Positions 52,700 to 62,269 are shown, numbered from the stretch's first letter. The stretch: 64,000 nt of DNA from JBFMDN01 sp040753915 (GCA_040753915.1 JBFMDN010000010.1:49854-113853); one strand, 5' to 3'. Program-made: numbers and translations. The notes: generated by a model not told the origin, from the sequence alone.

Positions 52700-54817
52700 A
52701 TGTACAAGTTGATCCGAGTCGAAGATCAATTCCAGGTCGTCGAGGGGAATGCGTCTGCCGATGCCCCAGTTATCAATCGTGTTGCAGACCCCGGGCTTCA
52801 GGAATCTCTCTCCCGCCTTTGGAGTCCGTGCCCGCAGACGGAGAAGCAGTTCTGGAATGATTTCGTCAAGAAGGGGACCGCCGAAACGCCTCCCGTGAGG
52901 AAAGCAATTCTCGAATCATGGAAACGATGCCGAAATGCCGGTGTGGAAGCTGGTGGGGGAAAGTGCCGCGATTTTATTTCCGATCGAGAATTGGGAGAGA
53001 GAAAAGGGCTTCTCCGCGAGATTTCAGAACCCATCATGGAGACGCTTCATCAATGTGTTCGTGGCTCGGGCTTTGTGATTGTTCTGGTCGACACGGACGG
53101 ATACATTCTCGCGAGCCTTGGCGATCTGGTGTCTCTCAGGCAGGCCGAGAAACTCAACTTCGGCCCTGGGGCCAACTGGTCCGAACAAAGTGTGGGCACG
53201 AACGCTATCGGTACTGCCCTGACTATAGGATGCCCCATAGAAGTGACGGGCTCAGAGCATTATTGTGAAACGCACCACCTGTGGACCTGTGCCGCGGCAC
53301 CCATAAGGGACCCAACAGGGGAAGTGGTAGGGTGCCTGGACCTCTCAGGCCCTCGGGAGAAAGCCCATTTTCACAGTCTCGGCATCACAGTTGCGGCCGT
53401 GCGAGCAATCGAAGAGCGGTTGCGCCTGGAACAGTCACACAAGTATTACGTAAGCGTAAGCAAGCATCTCGCCACTATTTTCAACTCAGTGTCAGAGGGA
53501 CTCATTACCATCGACAACAAGGGCCTGATCACGGGGATCAATGCCCCGGCTGCCAGACTCCTTATGTTGCACCCACGGGATTTGGTCGGCAGATCGATCG
53601 ATGATGTCGTCAGGATGGACAGAAAGCTGAGAGATTTTGTGCAGGGCGACCGAGAATATTCAGAGGAAGAGTTGGTGCTAATATCCCAAAGCTCGTATAT
53701 TCGCTGCGTCGGTTCCGCAAACTCCATAATTGGTGAGGACGGTTCAAAACTGGGCGCGGTCTTTACTTTCACCAAGGCGAGGCAGACCTCAAACCAGACA
53801 GGCGCGAGGCAGGCGGCCGATTCGCGGTTCATGTTCAAGGACATAATTGGTGAAAGCCCGACTATGCGGGAAACCCTGGAAAAGGCGAAAAAGGTTGCCA
53901 AGAGCCCATCCACAGTACTTATCCTCGGCGAAAGCGGAACGGGAAAGGAACTGTTTGCCCAGGCAATTCACAATGCAAGTGACCGAAGGGATGGCCCTTT
54001 TGTGTCGGTAAACTGCGGAGCCATACCGGCGGAGCTCATTCAAAGTGAGCTCTTCGGCTACGCGGAAGGAGCGTTCACAGGTGCAAAAAGGGGCGGCCGC
54101 CAGGGAAAACTCGAACTGGCGAATGGAGGCTCTATCTTCCTCGATGAAATTGGCGACATGCCTCTGGAAATGCAGGTGAACCTTCTCAGGGTCCTCGAAG
54201 GGAAGGCCATTGTGCGCGTTGGCGACAACAAGGTGATCCCCGTAAATGTGAGGATCATAGCGGCGACAAACAGGAGTCTTTACGATGAAGTGTCCAAAGG
54301 CAGATTCAGAGAAGATCTCTTCTATCGATTGAACGTCGTAGCCATAACCATTCCGCCGCTCAGGGACCGCAAAGGTGACATCAGGTTGCTGACTGATCAT
54401 TACATTAAAACCATCTCCAGAAAAGTGGGCAAATATGTCGAGAACGTCGACCCCGCGATTTATGGAATTCTTGAGGCCTACCACTGGCCGGGGAACGTGC
54501 GGGAGTTGGCTAACGCTATCGAGTACGCCATCAACTTGCTGCAAGGCGACGAGTTGAAACTCTCTCATCTGCCACCTCACCTGAAGAAGAAGCAAGCAGT
54601 GCGGACAATGACTGACGACGTGGAAATCATGCCCCTGGCATTAGTGGAAAAAAAAGCTATCGAGAACGCGCTTGTCCGCTTTGGTGGTAATATAACAAAA
54701 GTCTCCTGTGCCTTGGGAATCGGACGGAATACCTTGTACGATAAGATGAAAAAATACGGGATTCGTCCCCTCGGCGTGCCGCCCTTGGAAACTGTTTTGC
54801 CGGAGATCAGAGAGTGA
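52700..54817 (+). CDS. acoR: Sigma-54 dependent activator, AcoR type (GAF-PAS-AAA-Fis)
   Basis: 705 residues from ATG 52700. N-terminal GAF domain (about 110-270, with W-S-E-Q-S-V-G-T-N-A-I-G-T-A as in AcoR), PAS (F-N-S-V-S-E-G-L-I-T-I-D-N-K-G), AAA+ domain with Walker A G-E-S-G-T-G-K-E, the sigma-54 contact loop G-A-F-T-G-A, Walker B F-L-D-E-I-G-D, and a Fis-type HTH at the end (C-A-L-G-I-G-R-N-T-L-Y-D-K-M). AcoR proteins bind acetoin-type signals and drive aco operons from -24/-12 promoters, matching the sites at 39893-40127. Confidence 0.92.
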   Translation: MYKLIRVEDQFQVVEGNASADAPVINRVADPGLQESLSRLWSPCPQTEKQFWNDFVKKGTAETPPVRKAILESWKRCRNAGVEAGGGKCRDFISDRELGERKGLLREISEPIMETLHQCVRGSGFVIVLVDTDGYILASLGDLVSLRQAEKLNFGPGANWSEQSVGTNAIGTALTIGCPIEVTGSEHYCETHHLWTCAAAPIRDPTGEVVGCLDLSGPREKAHFHSLGITVAAVRAIEERLRLEQSHKYYVSVSKHLATIFNSVSEGLITIDNKGLITGINAPAARLLMLHPRDLVGRSIDDVVRMDRKLRDFVQGDREYSEEELVLISQSSYIRCVGSANSIIGEDGSKLGAVFTFTKARQTSNQTGARQAADSRFMFKDIIGESPTMRETLEKAKKVAKSPSTVLILGESGTGKELFAQAIHNASDRRDGPFVSVNCGAIPAELIQSELFGYAEGAFTGAKRGGRQGKLELANGGSIFLDEIGDMPLEMQVNLLRVLEGKAIVRVGDNKVIPVNVRIIAATNRSLYDEVSKGRFREDLFYRLNVVAITIPPLRDRKGDIRLLTDHYIKTISRKVGKYVENVDPAIYGILEAYHWPGNVRELANAIEYAINLLQGDELKLSHLPPHLKKKQAVRTMTDDVEIMPLALVEKKAIENALVRFGGNITKVSCALGIGRNTLYDKMKKYGIRPLGVPPLETVLPEIRE

Positions 54818-54933
54818 GCCATCGAAGAGAATCGATGCAACCATTTGCAGCGACGACATACGATATGCGGTGGGAAGGCCCCGCTGATGCCATCTCACTG
54901 GAAAATGGGTCGGGTCGTATATGAGGAGGTACA

Positions 54934-55338
54934 ATGAGCTCTGCTACAAATTCAGCCGGATATAAAATCGCTGTGCAGAGGGATTTTATTGCGCAGCACT
55001 ATCTCTTTGGGGGGGACTGGGGAGCCGAAAACGAGCTCCATTCGCACCATTATGAGATCGAGCTCTTGTTGGAAGGAGACACCTTGGACCAGCACGGCTA
55101 CCTCGTTGACATCGTTGATGTGGAGAACGCGCTGGATGAGATTGTCAGTCGATTTCGTGACAAGACTCTGAATGATATGCCCGATTTTTCTGGCCTTAAC
55201 CCGAGCATCGAGCATTTCGCTCGCATTATATGCATGGCCCTCTCCGACCGCATCAAAGCTTCCAATGTCAATGCGCTGGAGGTAAAAATCTGGGAAAACG
55301 AGATCGCATGGGCAGCCTTCAGGCACGTTCGTCAGTGA
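54934..55338 (+). CDS. 6-pyruvoyl-tetrahydropterin synthase family protein (QueD/PTPS)
   Basis: 134 residues. Zinc His are present (A-Q-H-Y and L-H-S-H-H-Y), and I-E-H-F-A-R and V-K-I-W-E-N match the family's D/H and E regions. The catalytic Cys that QueD has four residues before H-x-H is Glu here (E-N-E-L-H-S-H), as in PTPS-III-type enzymes linked to folate. GAGGAGG precedes ATG 54934. It overlaps the convergent lplA stop by 20 bases. Substrate uncertain. Confidence 0.8.
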   Translation: MSSATNSAGYKIAVQRDFIAQHYLFGGDWGAENELHSHHYEIELLLEGDTLDQHGYLVDIVDVENALDEIVSRFRDKTLNDMPDFSGLNPSIEHFARIICMALSDRIKASNVNALEVKIWENEIAWAAFRHVRQ

Positions 55339-56350
55339 GTGACTGACGCTGCACCCGCATTCCGGAGAAGTGCCGTGAAACGGCTGTCCTGATTTCCTTT
55401 GGCGGAATCCCGATTAGCGAGGACTTCAGTCCTGTCAGTTCTGCCGGATAGCGCTGCCACGCGTCTCCGGAAATTGCCACGTGGGCCGACACTCCATTCC
55501 TGATCTCAAACTCGATCGACATCGGCCCTGCAGGCGTTTCTATTGATTCCTGGCAGAGTTGCAGGCCGGCACGAATTGTCACCGTTCGACGCTGAAGTGG
55601 CCGCCTGTTCTTGTGCAGCCAGGAATGCTTCGTCATGGAATGCGCCAGTTGATCCATCTTGCGGCGGAGCTCACCATCCACTCTGCGGGGCTCCAGCGAT
55701 CCGAGAAGCTTTCCGAATTCTGACACCAAGAGATCGGCTATCTCTGCCTGGCCCCACCTGGCTGCTGCTCGATCCCCGATTTCTCGGCGCACCGTGGTCA
55801 TGTTGTCTTCCATTGCCCTTTGTACTCGAGCGCGAAACTTGTCGTCCGGTACTTTCAACATTTTGCACATCGTATCGAAGTCGAAATCCACGAGAACGTT
55901 ACCCACAAGGACTACACAATCACCTATCTCGCCCGCACCGATTCCACTTATCTTTCGGTTTCTCACCGCTATGTCGGCCGGCCTTTCGTACTGGGCAGGA
56001 ATGCCCATGCGATGATAGGCTCTGACTACTGGCTCTAGGAATTTCCGAAAAAAGGCTTCCCGGCACATGGATATCTGCTGATTCTTCTGGTGCAGAATGA
56101 GCTGGAAAAAGACCTGGTTGGAATCGAGATATACACCTCCTCCCCCGACCTCACGTCTGAATACCGGTATGTTGTTGTCGGCAGAGAATTCGAGATCGAC
56201 TTCTTGGTTAAGATCCTGGTGATAGCCAACGCAGAAATAGCGGGTGGCAGGAAGGCATGTACATAATGCCTCTCTGCCAAGGTAAGCCAAAGCGTGATAG
56301 ATGAGTTGTGATTGTTCCCACGGAACTCGGCCCAGATTATACAGTTCCAT
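55319..56350 (-). CDS. lplA: Lipoate-protein ligase (LplA family)
   Basis: 343 residues. F-R-R-E-V-G-G-G-G-V-Y-L-D matches the R-R-x-x-G-G-G-x-V substrate motif, and R-K-I-S-G-I-G-A-G carries the adenylate-binding Lys. The C-terminal 100 residues resemble the LplA accessory domain. It attaches free lipoate to apo-proteins using ATP. With the LipB-LipA fusion 11 kb away, the locus holds both the synthetic and the scavenging lipoylation routes; substrate may be E2 or the GcvH-like carrier. Confidence 0.88.
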   Translation of the reverse strand: MELYNLGRVPWEQSQLIYHALAYLGREALCTCLPATRYFCVGYHQDLNQEVDLEFSADNNIPVFRREVGGGGVYLDSNQVFFQLILHQKNQQISMCREAFFRKFLEPVVRAYHRMGIPAQYERPADIAVRNRKISGIGAGEIGDCVVLVGNVLVDFDFDTMCKMLKVPDDKFRARVQRAMEDNMTTVRREIGDRAAARWGQAEIADLLVSEFGKLLGSLEPRRVDGELRRKMDQLAHSMTKHSWLHKNRRPLQRRTVTIRAGLQLCQESIETPAGPMSIEFEIRNGVSAHVAISGDAWQRYPAELTGLKSSLIGIPPKEIRTAVSRHFSGMRVQRQSLTDERA

Positions 56351-56670
56351 CGTTAGAGCTCTTCAAAGAAATGATTATAGCGGACCCGGGGAAATTGCAT
56401 GCTACCATTGCCTGAGCCTCCGTCGCAAGCATGTGCGAGGCCTTTTCTTCAATGGTTTGACTCGGGGGGCACAAAAAGAGATCCGGATCAGTTGCTGTCG
56501 AGCACAGAAGGAATGAGCGATGAGGCCAGAATAGCGGCGGTCTGACGTGCAGGTGATCCGGTTAGACACCGGCAACCCAAGAGGATGCCTGAGGACTGGA
56601 GCATTACAGTGGCATGAGCTTCGTGCTTTTTGACGTGAAGCAAAGCATTCTGACGGTAAAAGGACCCCAC
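56351..56670. other. Intergenic region between lplA and a GlxA-type regulator
   Basis: 320 bases. It holds the lplA promoter, not identified, and the 3' side of the regulator gene. A CCGGT-TAGAC-ACCGG hairpin lies near 56557 without a T-run. No gene seen. Confidence 0.35.
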
Positions 56671-57666
56671 CTATTCTTGAAACCGCACATCGGGGTACCC
56701 TCTGAATCTCCGCTGATATTCCTGTGGTCTCAAACCGGTGAGTCTGACAAACAGCTTTCTAAAAAATGGAACGTCTTCGTACCCCACCCGATACGTTATT
56801 TCACTGAAAGTCCACGTGCCTTCCTCCAGCAGACTCTTAGCTCTTTCCACCCGCAACTTCTGCAGATAACCCAGCGGTGTTACTCCCACTGACTGCTTGA
56901 ACCGCCGTTCCATGGATCGACGGCTCATGCGTAGTTCTTGCGCGAGCCGCTCGTAATCAATCGGCTCCGATTCATGCTGTTCTATCCATTCCTGGGCCTT
57001 GAGGACCAAAGGGTCACCATGGTCTTTCGAAAAAAGGAAACGCTCATAGGGAGCCTGAGAAACTCTACCCATATCCAAAACCATGGTCTTCGCAGACTCT
57101 ATAGCTGCCTGCCGACCACAGAGCTTTTCCACCAGATACAGTGAGAGGTCCAGACCAGCGCTAACACCGGCTGAGCAGTAGAGGCGACCGTGATCGATGT
57201 ACATCTGATCCTGCCTTAATTGGACCTGTGGATATCTCTTCTTGAAGAAATCTGCAAATCCCCAATGGAGGGTGGCGGATTTACCATCGAGAAGCCCGGT
57301 TTCCGCGAGCAAGAATACGCCAGTGCAGACGCTGGCAACATGGGCACCTCGATCGTAATGATGGCGTATCCAAGGCACCAGTTCCGGATTCGTCTCAAGA
57401 ATTTTCTGAATATAGGTAGCCGAGGAGATTACGATCAGATCGGTTTGCTGAACATCCTCAATGCTGCAATGGGGTTGGATATAGATATTGTTCACGGATC
57501 TGATCGGTTTTCCGTCTGCCGAGGCGATTGTTACGTCAAAAAACGGTGTCTGGGGGGATTTCGTCACACGGTTCCACAAGCGCCCTGCCTGATTGAAAAT
57601 ATCCATAGGTCCAAAAATGGTTGAAGCCATGGTGTTGTAAGGCGCCAGAATGGTTACCTTTATCAT
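56671..57666 (-). CDS. GlxA/FtrA-type transcriptional regulator (DJ-1/PfpI + AraC)
   Basis: 331 residues from ATG 57666, with GGGAGG upstream. The N-terminal half is a DJ-1/PfpI-like domain (V-A-S-V-C-T-G-V-F-L-L-A-E-T-G-L, the pseudo-nucleophile elbow), the C-terminal half the AraC double helix-turn-helix (L-R-M-S-R-R-S-M-E-R-R-F-K and F-R-K-L-F-V-R-L-T-G-L-R-P). Such proteins sense small metabolites. Target genes are unknown. Confidence 0.88.
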   Translation of the reverse strand: MIKVTILAPYNTMASTIFGPMDIFNQAGRLWNRVTKSPQTPFFDVTIASADGKPIRSVNNIYIQPHCSIEDVQQTDLIVISSATYIQKILETNPELVPWIRHHYDRGAHVASVCTGVFLLAETGLLDGKSATLHWGFADFFKKRYPQVQLRQDQMYIDHGRLYCSAGVSAGLDLSLYLVEKLCGRQAAIESAKTMVLDMGRVSQAPYERFLFSKDHGDPLVLKAQEWIEQHESEPIDYERLAQELRMSRRSMERRFKQSVGVTPLGYLQKLRVERAKSLLEEGTWTFSEITYRVGYEDVPFFRKLFVRLTGLRPQEYQRRFRGYPDVRFQE

Positions 57667-57831
57667 CGGTTCCTCCCAGACTCCGGAAAAATGGCGATAT
57701 CGCCTACCATCATGTCGATTATGCCACTTTTCCCTCCCACCCTCAATGGGTATGATTAAACAAATCACGCCGCGGCGACCAACAGGGTTTGATCCCCCAG
57801 GAATCCCCAATTCAGTGGAAGGAGAAAATGC

Positions 57832-58287
57832 ATGACCGATCAGAGAATCAAAGAGTCTATAGCCCCATGCGGACTGTGCTGCGAAACGTGTTTTGCACAT
57901 GTGGACGGAGACATACGCAAATACAGTCTGAAGCTTAAGGAAAAACTAGGAAATTTCCACATCTATGCCAAACGGTTCGAGACGCTTCTGGATGACCCCA
58001 TCTTCGGGAAATACCCTGCTTTCAAGGAGATGTTGGACTATTTCGCCTCCGAGAATTGTAAAGGGTGCCGCAATGAGCAGTGCAAGCTGTTCAAGAACTG
58101 CGGAGTACGCGGGTGTCACCAGGCAAAGCAGATAGATTTTTGTTACCAGTGCGACCAGTTTCCCTGTGAGAACACCAACTTCGATCCAGGGCTGTACAAA
58201 GGATGGGTGATGATAAATGAGAAGATCAGGGCAGTGGGTATAGAACAATACTGTGAAGGTGCCAGAGTCCGATCCAGATATCCGTAA
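57832..58287 (+). CDS. DUF3795 Cys-rich protein
   Basis: 151 residues. A-P-C-G-L-C-C-E-T-C opens the typical DUF3795 Cys cluster; C-K-G-C-R-N-E-Q-C, C-G-V-R-G-C-H and D-F-C-Y-Q-C-D-Q-F-P-C complete it, suggesting one or more zinc or iron-sulfur sites. GGAGAAAATGC precedes ATG 57832. Divergent from the GlxA-type gene. Function unknown. Confidence 0.85.
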   Translation: MTDQRIKESIAPCGLCCETCFAHVDGDIRKYSLKLKEKLGNFHIYAKRFETLLDDPIFGKYPAFKEMLDYFASENCKGCRNEQCKLFKNCGVRGCHQAKQIDFCYQCDQFPCENTNFDPGLYKGWVMINEKIRAVGIEQYCEGARVRSRYP

Positions 58288-58304
58288 CACATATAATATG
58301 CAGG

Positions 58305-58321
58305 CCGTCTGGTGCAGACGG
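58305..58321. other. Perfect 7-bp hairpin after the DUF3795 gene
   Basis: CCGTCTG-GTG-CAGACGG. No T-run follows on the plus strand, so it is not a canonical terminator; it may stabilise the transcript end. Confidence 0.4.
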
Positions 58322-58566
58322 ACACATCTCATCGGCCCTGTCCAATAATAAACGACCGGGTCTCATCTGAGGGCATACTGAACGCGAGTCTCGCAACGCG
58401 CCGAGATGCCCTCGGTCACCGCGGTTCCCGAGAAGCATATGCGTTCCACACACGCGTAACCCAACGCAAAGAAGTAGGGAAAGGGCTGGCCCGTATCTCG
58501 CCGTGAGAGCTATACGGAGGCCGACAGAGATACTATTCCCAAGAGAGGAGGATTTCGTTCCGAGCA

Positions 58567-59466
58567 ATGCAAAGTCCGCCGGAATCACAAGACCACTGCA
58601 TCCTCTTCTGGTATTATGAGCTCATGCTGAACAGAGATGGCAAAGAACAAGTTGCCCTGTGTCGCCTGCATGAGCTGGGTGACGTCGAGTTGCTCAAAGC
58701 CTCGTATTGCACGCATTCCTTCGCCAAACACTTCCACGAGTGTTATGCCTTCGGGGTAATCGAATCAGGAGCCCTCGGATTTTTCTATCGAGGTAAGAAT
58801 GTCGTGGCCAGTGAGGGTGAAATCAACCTGGCGATTCCAGGCGAATCTCACGACGGCTTCGCTGCAGCAGAGCATGGCTGGCGGTACCGGATGCTCTATG
58901 TCTCTACGGATCTGGTATCTCGTGCGGTATCGGAGGTCACGGACAAACCCGGAGGTTTGCCGTTTTTCCGAGAAGGTGTGATTCAGGATCGAGCCCTGGC
59001 TGCCCGGATTCGCTCTTGCCATGTGTCTCTGGAGAGAAGGCAAGCCTCATTGCTGGAAAAGGAAACCAGCTTACTGGCGATAATTGTTGATCTGGTAACG
59101 CGACATGCGGAGGAGAAACCGATCCCATCGAAGGCCCCTGTGGGGCATCGATCCGTTGGCAGAGCCCGTGAATACCTCCATGCCCATTATGGAGACAAGA
59201 TATCACTTGAGAAATTGAGCACTGTGGCGGGACTGAGTCGATATCACCTGTTGCGGCTGTTTGCTCGTGAAGTTGGGCTGCCTCCCCATGCCTATCTCAT
59301 TCAGGTTCGCGTCCGGAAAGCAAAGGAGTTGATGACACAAGGCATGCCCTTGGCCGAGGTGGCGCTTTGTACAGGTTTTTGCGATCAGAGCCACCTCAAC
59401 AGGCTTTTCAAACGCGTCGTCGGCGTGGCCCCCGGAGAATATAGCAAGATTGTCCAAGACGCATGA
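58567..59466 (+). CDS. AraC-family regulator with N-terminal cupin
   Basis: 299 residues. The N-terminal half is an AraC-binding cupin (H-S-F-A-K-H-F-H-E-C-Y-A-F-G-V-I-E-S-G-A-L), the C-terminal half two helix-turn-helix motifs (L-S-R-Y-H-L-L-R-L-F-A-R-E-V-G-L-P-P-H and F-C-D-Q-S-H-L-N-R-L-F-K). Just upstream of a DMT transporter, 66 bases away, so it likely controls that gene, as is usual for such pairs. A later ATG at 58624 is possible. Confidence 0.87.
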   Translation: MQSPPESQDHCILFWYYELMLNRDGKEQVALCRLHELGDVELLKASYCTHSFAKHFHECYAFGVIESGALGFFYRGKNVVASEGEINLAIPGESHDGFAAAEHGWRYRMLYVSTDLVSRAVSEVTDKPGGLPFFREGVIQDRALAARIRSCHVSLERRQASLLEKETSLLAIIVDLVTRHAEEKPIPSKAPVGHRSVGRAREYLHAHYGDKISLEKLSTVAGLSRYHLLRLFAREVGLPPHAYLIQVRVRKAKELMTQGMPLAEVALCTGFCDQSHLNRLFKRVVGVAPGEYSKIVQDA

Positions 59467-59532
59467 CTACCCCGCGAATATAGTGACCTACAGGCGTTGA
59501 TGCTCGAATTATTTCTTCAAGGAACTGTCTTG

Positions 59533-60447
59533 GTGACAAAGCTTGCTCGTGCTTATCTGGATTTGACGATTGCCATGATCATCGTCGGGAGCTCCGTGGT
59601 CGTCGGTAAGATCATCACCGATGCCTTTCCGTTGTTCTTGGCTTCAGGCGTTCGATTTGGCATTGCTTCCGCGTTCTTGATGCTAGTGACGCGAAATCAC
59701 AATGAAGGATTGCGTTCCATTGAAAAGAGGGATTGGATAATCCTGATTTTGATGGCTTTGAGTGGTCAATTTGCCTTTACGTTGTGTCTACTGTGGGGAT
59801 TGAGACTGACCGGTTCTGCCGAAGCCGGTCTCATTATCAGTACGACGCCCGCAGTCATGGCCGTACTCTCTCGTCTCGTTTTCAAGGAATGGCTTCCTCT
59901 CAATCATCTGATCGGTATTGCCATGGCCATCCTAGGTGTGCTTGTCGTCAATGGAATTCTTCCGGAGATTGCCCAAACTCCGCTGACAGGCCATTTCGCT
60001 GGCAACCTCATCGTATTTGGCGCTGTGCTTGGAGAGGGGCTATTCCTGCTTCTCCGCAAGAGCGTCAAATCAACTGTCCCAAACCTGACCCTGGCCTACG
60101 CACTGTGTTTGCTCGGGATGTTGATGTCTCTTCCCGTGGGGCTTTATGAAGCGCGCAGCTTCCCTTTGTCCATGGTGACCCTTCAAGCCTGCATTGCTAT
60201 GATCTATTTCGGTCTGGTATTTACCGTCGTAGCATATGTGCTTTGGTTCAGGGGGGTCACCGAAGTGTCAGGGGCCACCGCGGGCATCTTTACCGCAGTC
60301 ATGCCGGTGAGCGCGGTAGTGCTCTCCTATCTCTTCCTTGGGGAACAGTTCCGCTGGTCACATCTTGTCGGAGGCGTGCTCATCGTGGGAGCTATCGCTG
60401 TTATGGCCCTCGGACCCGCACAGTCCCGACATGACTCACTCGATTAG
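59533..60447 (+). CDS. DMT-superfamily (EamA) transporter
   Basis: About 304 residues from GTG 59533, chosen for AAGGAA eight bases upstream; starts at 59497/59500 would add 11-12 residues. Ten transmembrane helices in two EamA repeats (F-G-I-A-S-A-F-L-M-L near the first, T-V-V-A-Y-V-L-W-F-R-G-V-T-E-V-S-G-A-T-A-G in the second). Members export amino acids or other metabolites. Control by the upstream AraC gene is likely. Confidence 0.87.
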   Translation: MTKLARAYLDLTIAMIIVGSSVVVGKIITDAFPLFLASGVRFGIASAFLMLVTRNHNEGLRSIEKRDWIILILMALSGQFAFTLCLLWGLRLTGSAEAGLIISTTPAVMAVLSRLVFKEWLPLNHLIGIAMAILGVLVVNGILPEIAQTPLTGHFAGNLIVFGAVLGEGLFLLLRKSVKSTVPNLTLAYALCLLGMLMSLPVGLYEARSFPLSMVTLQACIAMIYFGLVFTVVAYVLWFRGVTEVSGATAGIFTAVMPVSAVVLSYLFLGEQFRWSHLVGGVLIVGAIAVMALGPAQSRHDSLD

Positions 60448-60652
60448 AGTGCCTCCGCGAAGAGAATGATTTTCTTTCGCGTGGCGTGAACCATCCTGCG
60501 ATAGGCACGGGCCAGAGAGACGTAGTTGAGTACCTCAGGCAAAAGCTCTTAAGAAGATTCAACATCTTTCAGGGAAAACCCGCTGCCTCGAGAGATCTGG
60601 TGGCATCATTTGCCTAGCCGCAACTTGCGCACGTGGCGCGATAGCCAACCCC

Positions 60653-61477
60653 CTATCCGGCTCCGAAGAGGGAATGCTTGTTGTAGTCCAAATAACGGTC
60701 CACGATAAAATTGAGCGGCTTCTGGGCAGCGCGAAGATTGTCGTGAAACAACAGACAGACTTCGGACACCCGAAGGGCCCTGGCAGTAGGGTGTTCTGCA
60801 GCCAATCTGTAGAATTTCTTGCCCGTTTCCACGTAGTCGTCCGCCTTCCATCCCGCTTTGCCCATCATCGGGGGTCTTGCGCCCCCGGAAGACGTGTACC
60901 GATAGGTCAACCGGATGCATTCAGGGAAGACGCCGAGCACGAACAGACAAAGATCTGCGATTCTTTTGAACAGTCCGAATCGGTGCTCATCGTCTACCAC
61001 TTGACTGAAGCTGATGAGACTATCAATGTCCTGGTCATTGAATCTCATCGTTCGCCAGACCCCTTTCTCGATTCTGAAGGATATCGCGTAACTCCGAATC
61101 TTGCTGAAAGATGCGAGCATGTCCGCCAGGTAGAGTAGCACTTCGGGCCTGGAAAGAAGAGCCACGACCTCTTGAGTATCGAACACCGGTATCTTCCTCG
61201 TTCCGGCCTTCTCTACGGTATGGCCTGTCGCTTTCAGCTCTCTGCGAGCCCTCCTCAAGAGGATCTCGAAATAGAGCTTTGGAGAGATCCTCAAGAAGAC
61301 CTCCTTTTCCGCCATCACCATTCTCCAGGTCTTGTCGTCGCTGAGGAATGCTTCCCGGAAGTCTTCGTCGGCCTCAATGATTTGTTTTAGCCTGGCTTTG
61401 TCTCTGATATCGGCCGCGGCTGTCGCAGCAAGGAACTCCACATCGGCGTCGGTCAATCGATAGGCTTCACGCATCAT
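60653..61477 (-). CDS. Hypothetical protein, family not recognised
   Basis: About 274 residues. No signal peptide or transmembrane helix. Features are an N-terminal helix-rich part (T-D-A-D-V-E-F-L-A-A-T-A-A-A-D-I-R-D-K-A-R-L-K), E-I-L-L-R-R-A-R-R-E-L-K and a D-Q-D-I-D-S-L-I-S-F-S-Q stretch. The start is ambiguous between ATGs at 61477 and 61474 (GGAG nearby) and a GTG at 61489. Soluble; function unknown. Confidence 0.55.
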   Translation of the reverse strand: MMREAYRLTDADVEFLAATAAADIRDKARLKQIIEADEDFREAFLSDDKTWRMVMAEKEVFLRISPKLYFEILLRRARRELKATGHTVEKAGTRKIPVFDTQEVVALLSRPEVLLYLADMLASFSKIRSYAISFRIEKGVWRTMRFNDQDIDSLISFSQVVDDEHRFGLFKRIADLCLFVLGVFPECIRLTYRYTSSGGARPPMMGKAGWKADDYVETGKKFYRLAAEHPTARALRVSEVCLLFHDNLRAAQKPLNFIVDRYLDYNKHSLFGAG

Positions 61478-61730
61478 CGCTCCACTCACTCTCCGTTGTA
61501 AGGTTTCTATCTACGGTGACAGTGAAGGGGACGAGCGGTTCCAATTTCTCGCGCTCCTCAGAGAAACGAGAGGTACCTTTCGTAGGTCTTGGCACCCGAC
61601 GAGAGCCGACGCGGGACTCAACCGCTCAGAAGCGGGAAAGCCTTCGGCCTTCGGGGCGGAAAGAAGGTCTTGCGGAACGGGCAGGGCAGTCGTGGCACAT
61701 TTCTACCAACTGAGTAAGGATTTGACGGAC

Positions 61731-61967
61731 ATGTACAGCGATCTTATCCAAGCAGATCCGAACATCATGGTAGGTAAATCCGTTATAACCGGCACTCGCA
61801 TCACGGTGGAGTCGATTCTCGATAAACTCGCTGCCGGGGAGACTCCCGAACAGATCCTGGAGGCGCACCCGCGCCTCACTCGCGAGGCGATTGCTGCCGC
61901 CCTCTCGTACGCGGCCGACGTCTTGACGAGTGACATAACCTATCCCGCAGCAGACGTGCCAGCATGA
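61731..61967 (+). CDS. DUF433 antitoxin
   Basis: 78 residues from ATG 61731. M-V-G-K-S-V-I-T-G-T-R-I-T-V-E-S-I-L-D and L-T-R-E-A-I-A-A-A-L-S-Y-A-A are DUF433 hallmarks, a HTH-like antitoxin fold. Its stop overlaps the next start (ATGA), typical of toxin-antitoxin operons. Confidence 0.87.
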   Translation: MYSDLIQADPNIMVGKSVITGTRITVESILDKLAAGETPEQILEAHPRLTREAIAAALSYAADVLTSDITYPAADVPA

Positions 61968-62269
61968 AGATCGGTGCAGACGAAGGGGTCGATCGTCAGA
62001 TTGTCGAAAAGCTTCGCAGCGAAAACCACAAGGTGATATACATTCCGGAGCTTGCGCCCGGTATCAAGGATGACGAAGTGCTCTGCCTGGCAGACGATGA
62101 AGGTTTAGTCCTGCTCACCGCGGACAAGGATTTTGGCGAACTTGTGTTCTGCCTGAACCGTGCTGCTCACGGAGTGGTGCTGATACGTCTCGATGGATTG
62201 CCGCCGGACGCGAAGTCCGCTCTCTTTTCTAGCCGTTCACAGTGTCAAATCCAAATATGTCAAGCCTGA
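61964..62269 (+). CDS. DUF5615 PIN-like toxin with altered C-terminus
   Basis: 101 residues. Acidic PIN-type residues are in A-D-E-G-V-D, K-D-D-E-V and T-A-D-K-D-F-G-E, so the nuclease site appears intact. The family normally continues about 15-25 more residues after L-P-P-D-A-K; here the end (S-S-R-S-Q-C-Q-I-Q-I-C-Q-A) runs into a REP-like sequence at 62260. Probably cut by that repeat; activity uncertain. Partner: the DUF433 gene overlapping it. Confidence 0.75.
   Translation: MKIGADEGVDRQIVEKLRSENHKVIYIPELAPGIKDDEVLCLADDEGLVLLTADKDFGELVFCLNRAAHGVVLIRLDGLPPDAKSALFSSRSQCQIQICQA

Noticed and set aside
52363..52860. 165-codon frame overlapping the CCG protein and the activator start
   Set aside because: The first 20 codons look plausible, but the rest is Arg/Ser/Cys-rich and overlaps the activator gene in another frame.
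58485..58505. TGGCCCG-TATC-TCGC as a sigma-54 promoter for the AraC gene
   Set aside because: Spacing fits but both halves carry mismatches; too weak to list.
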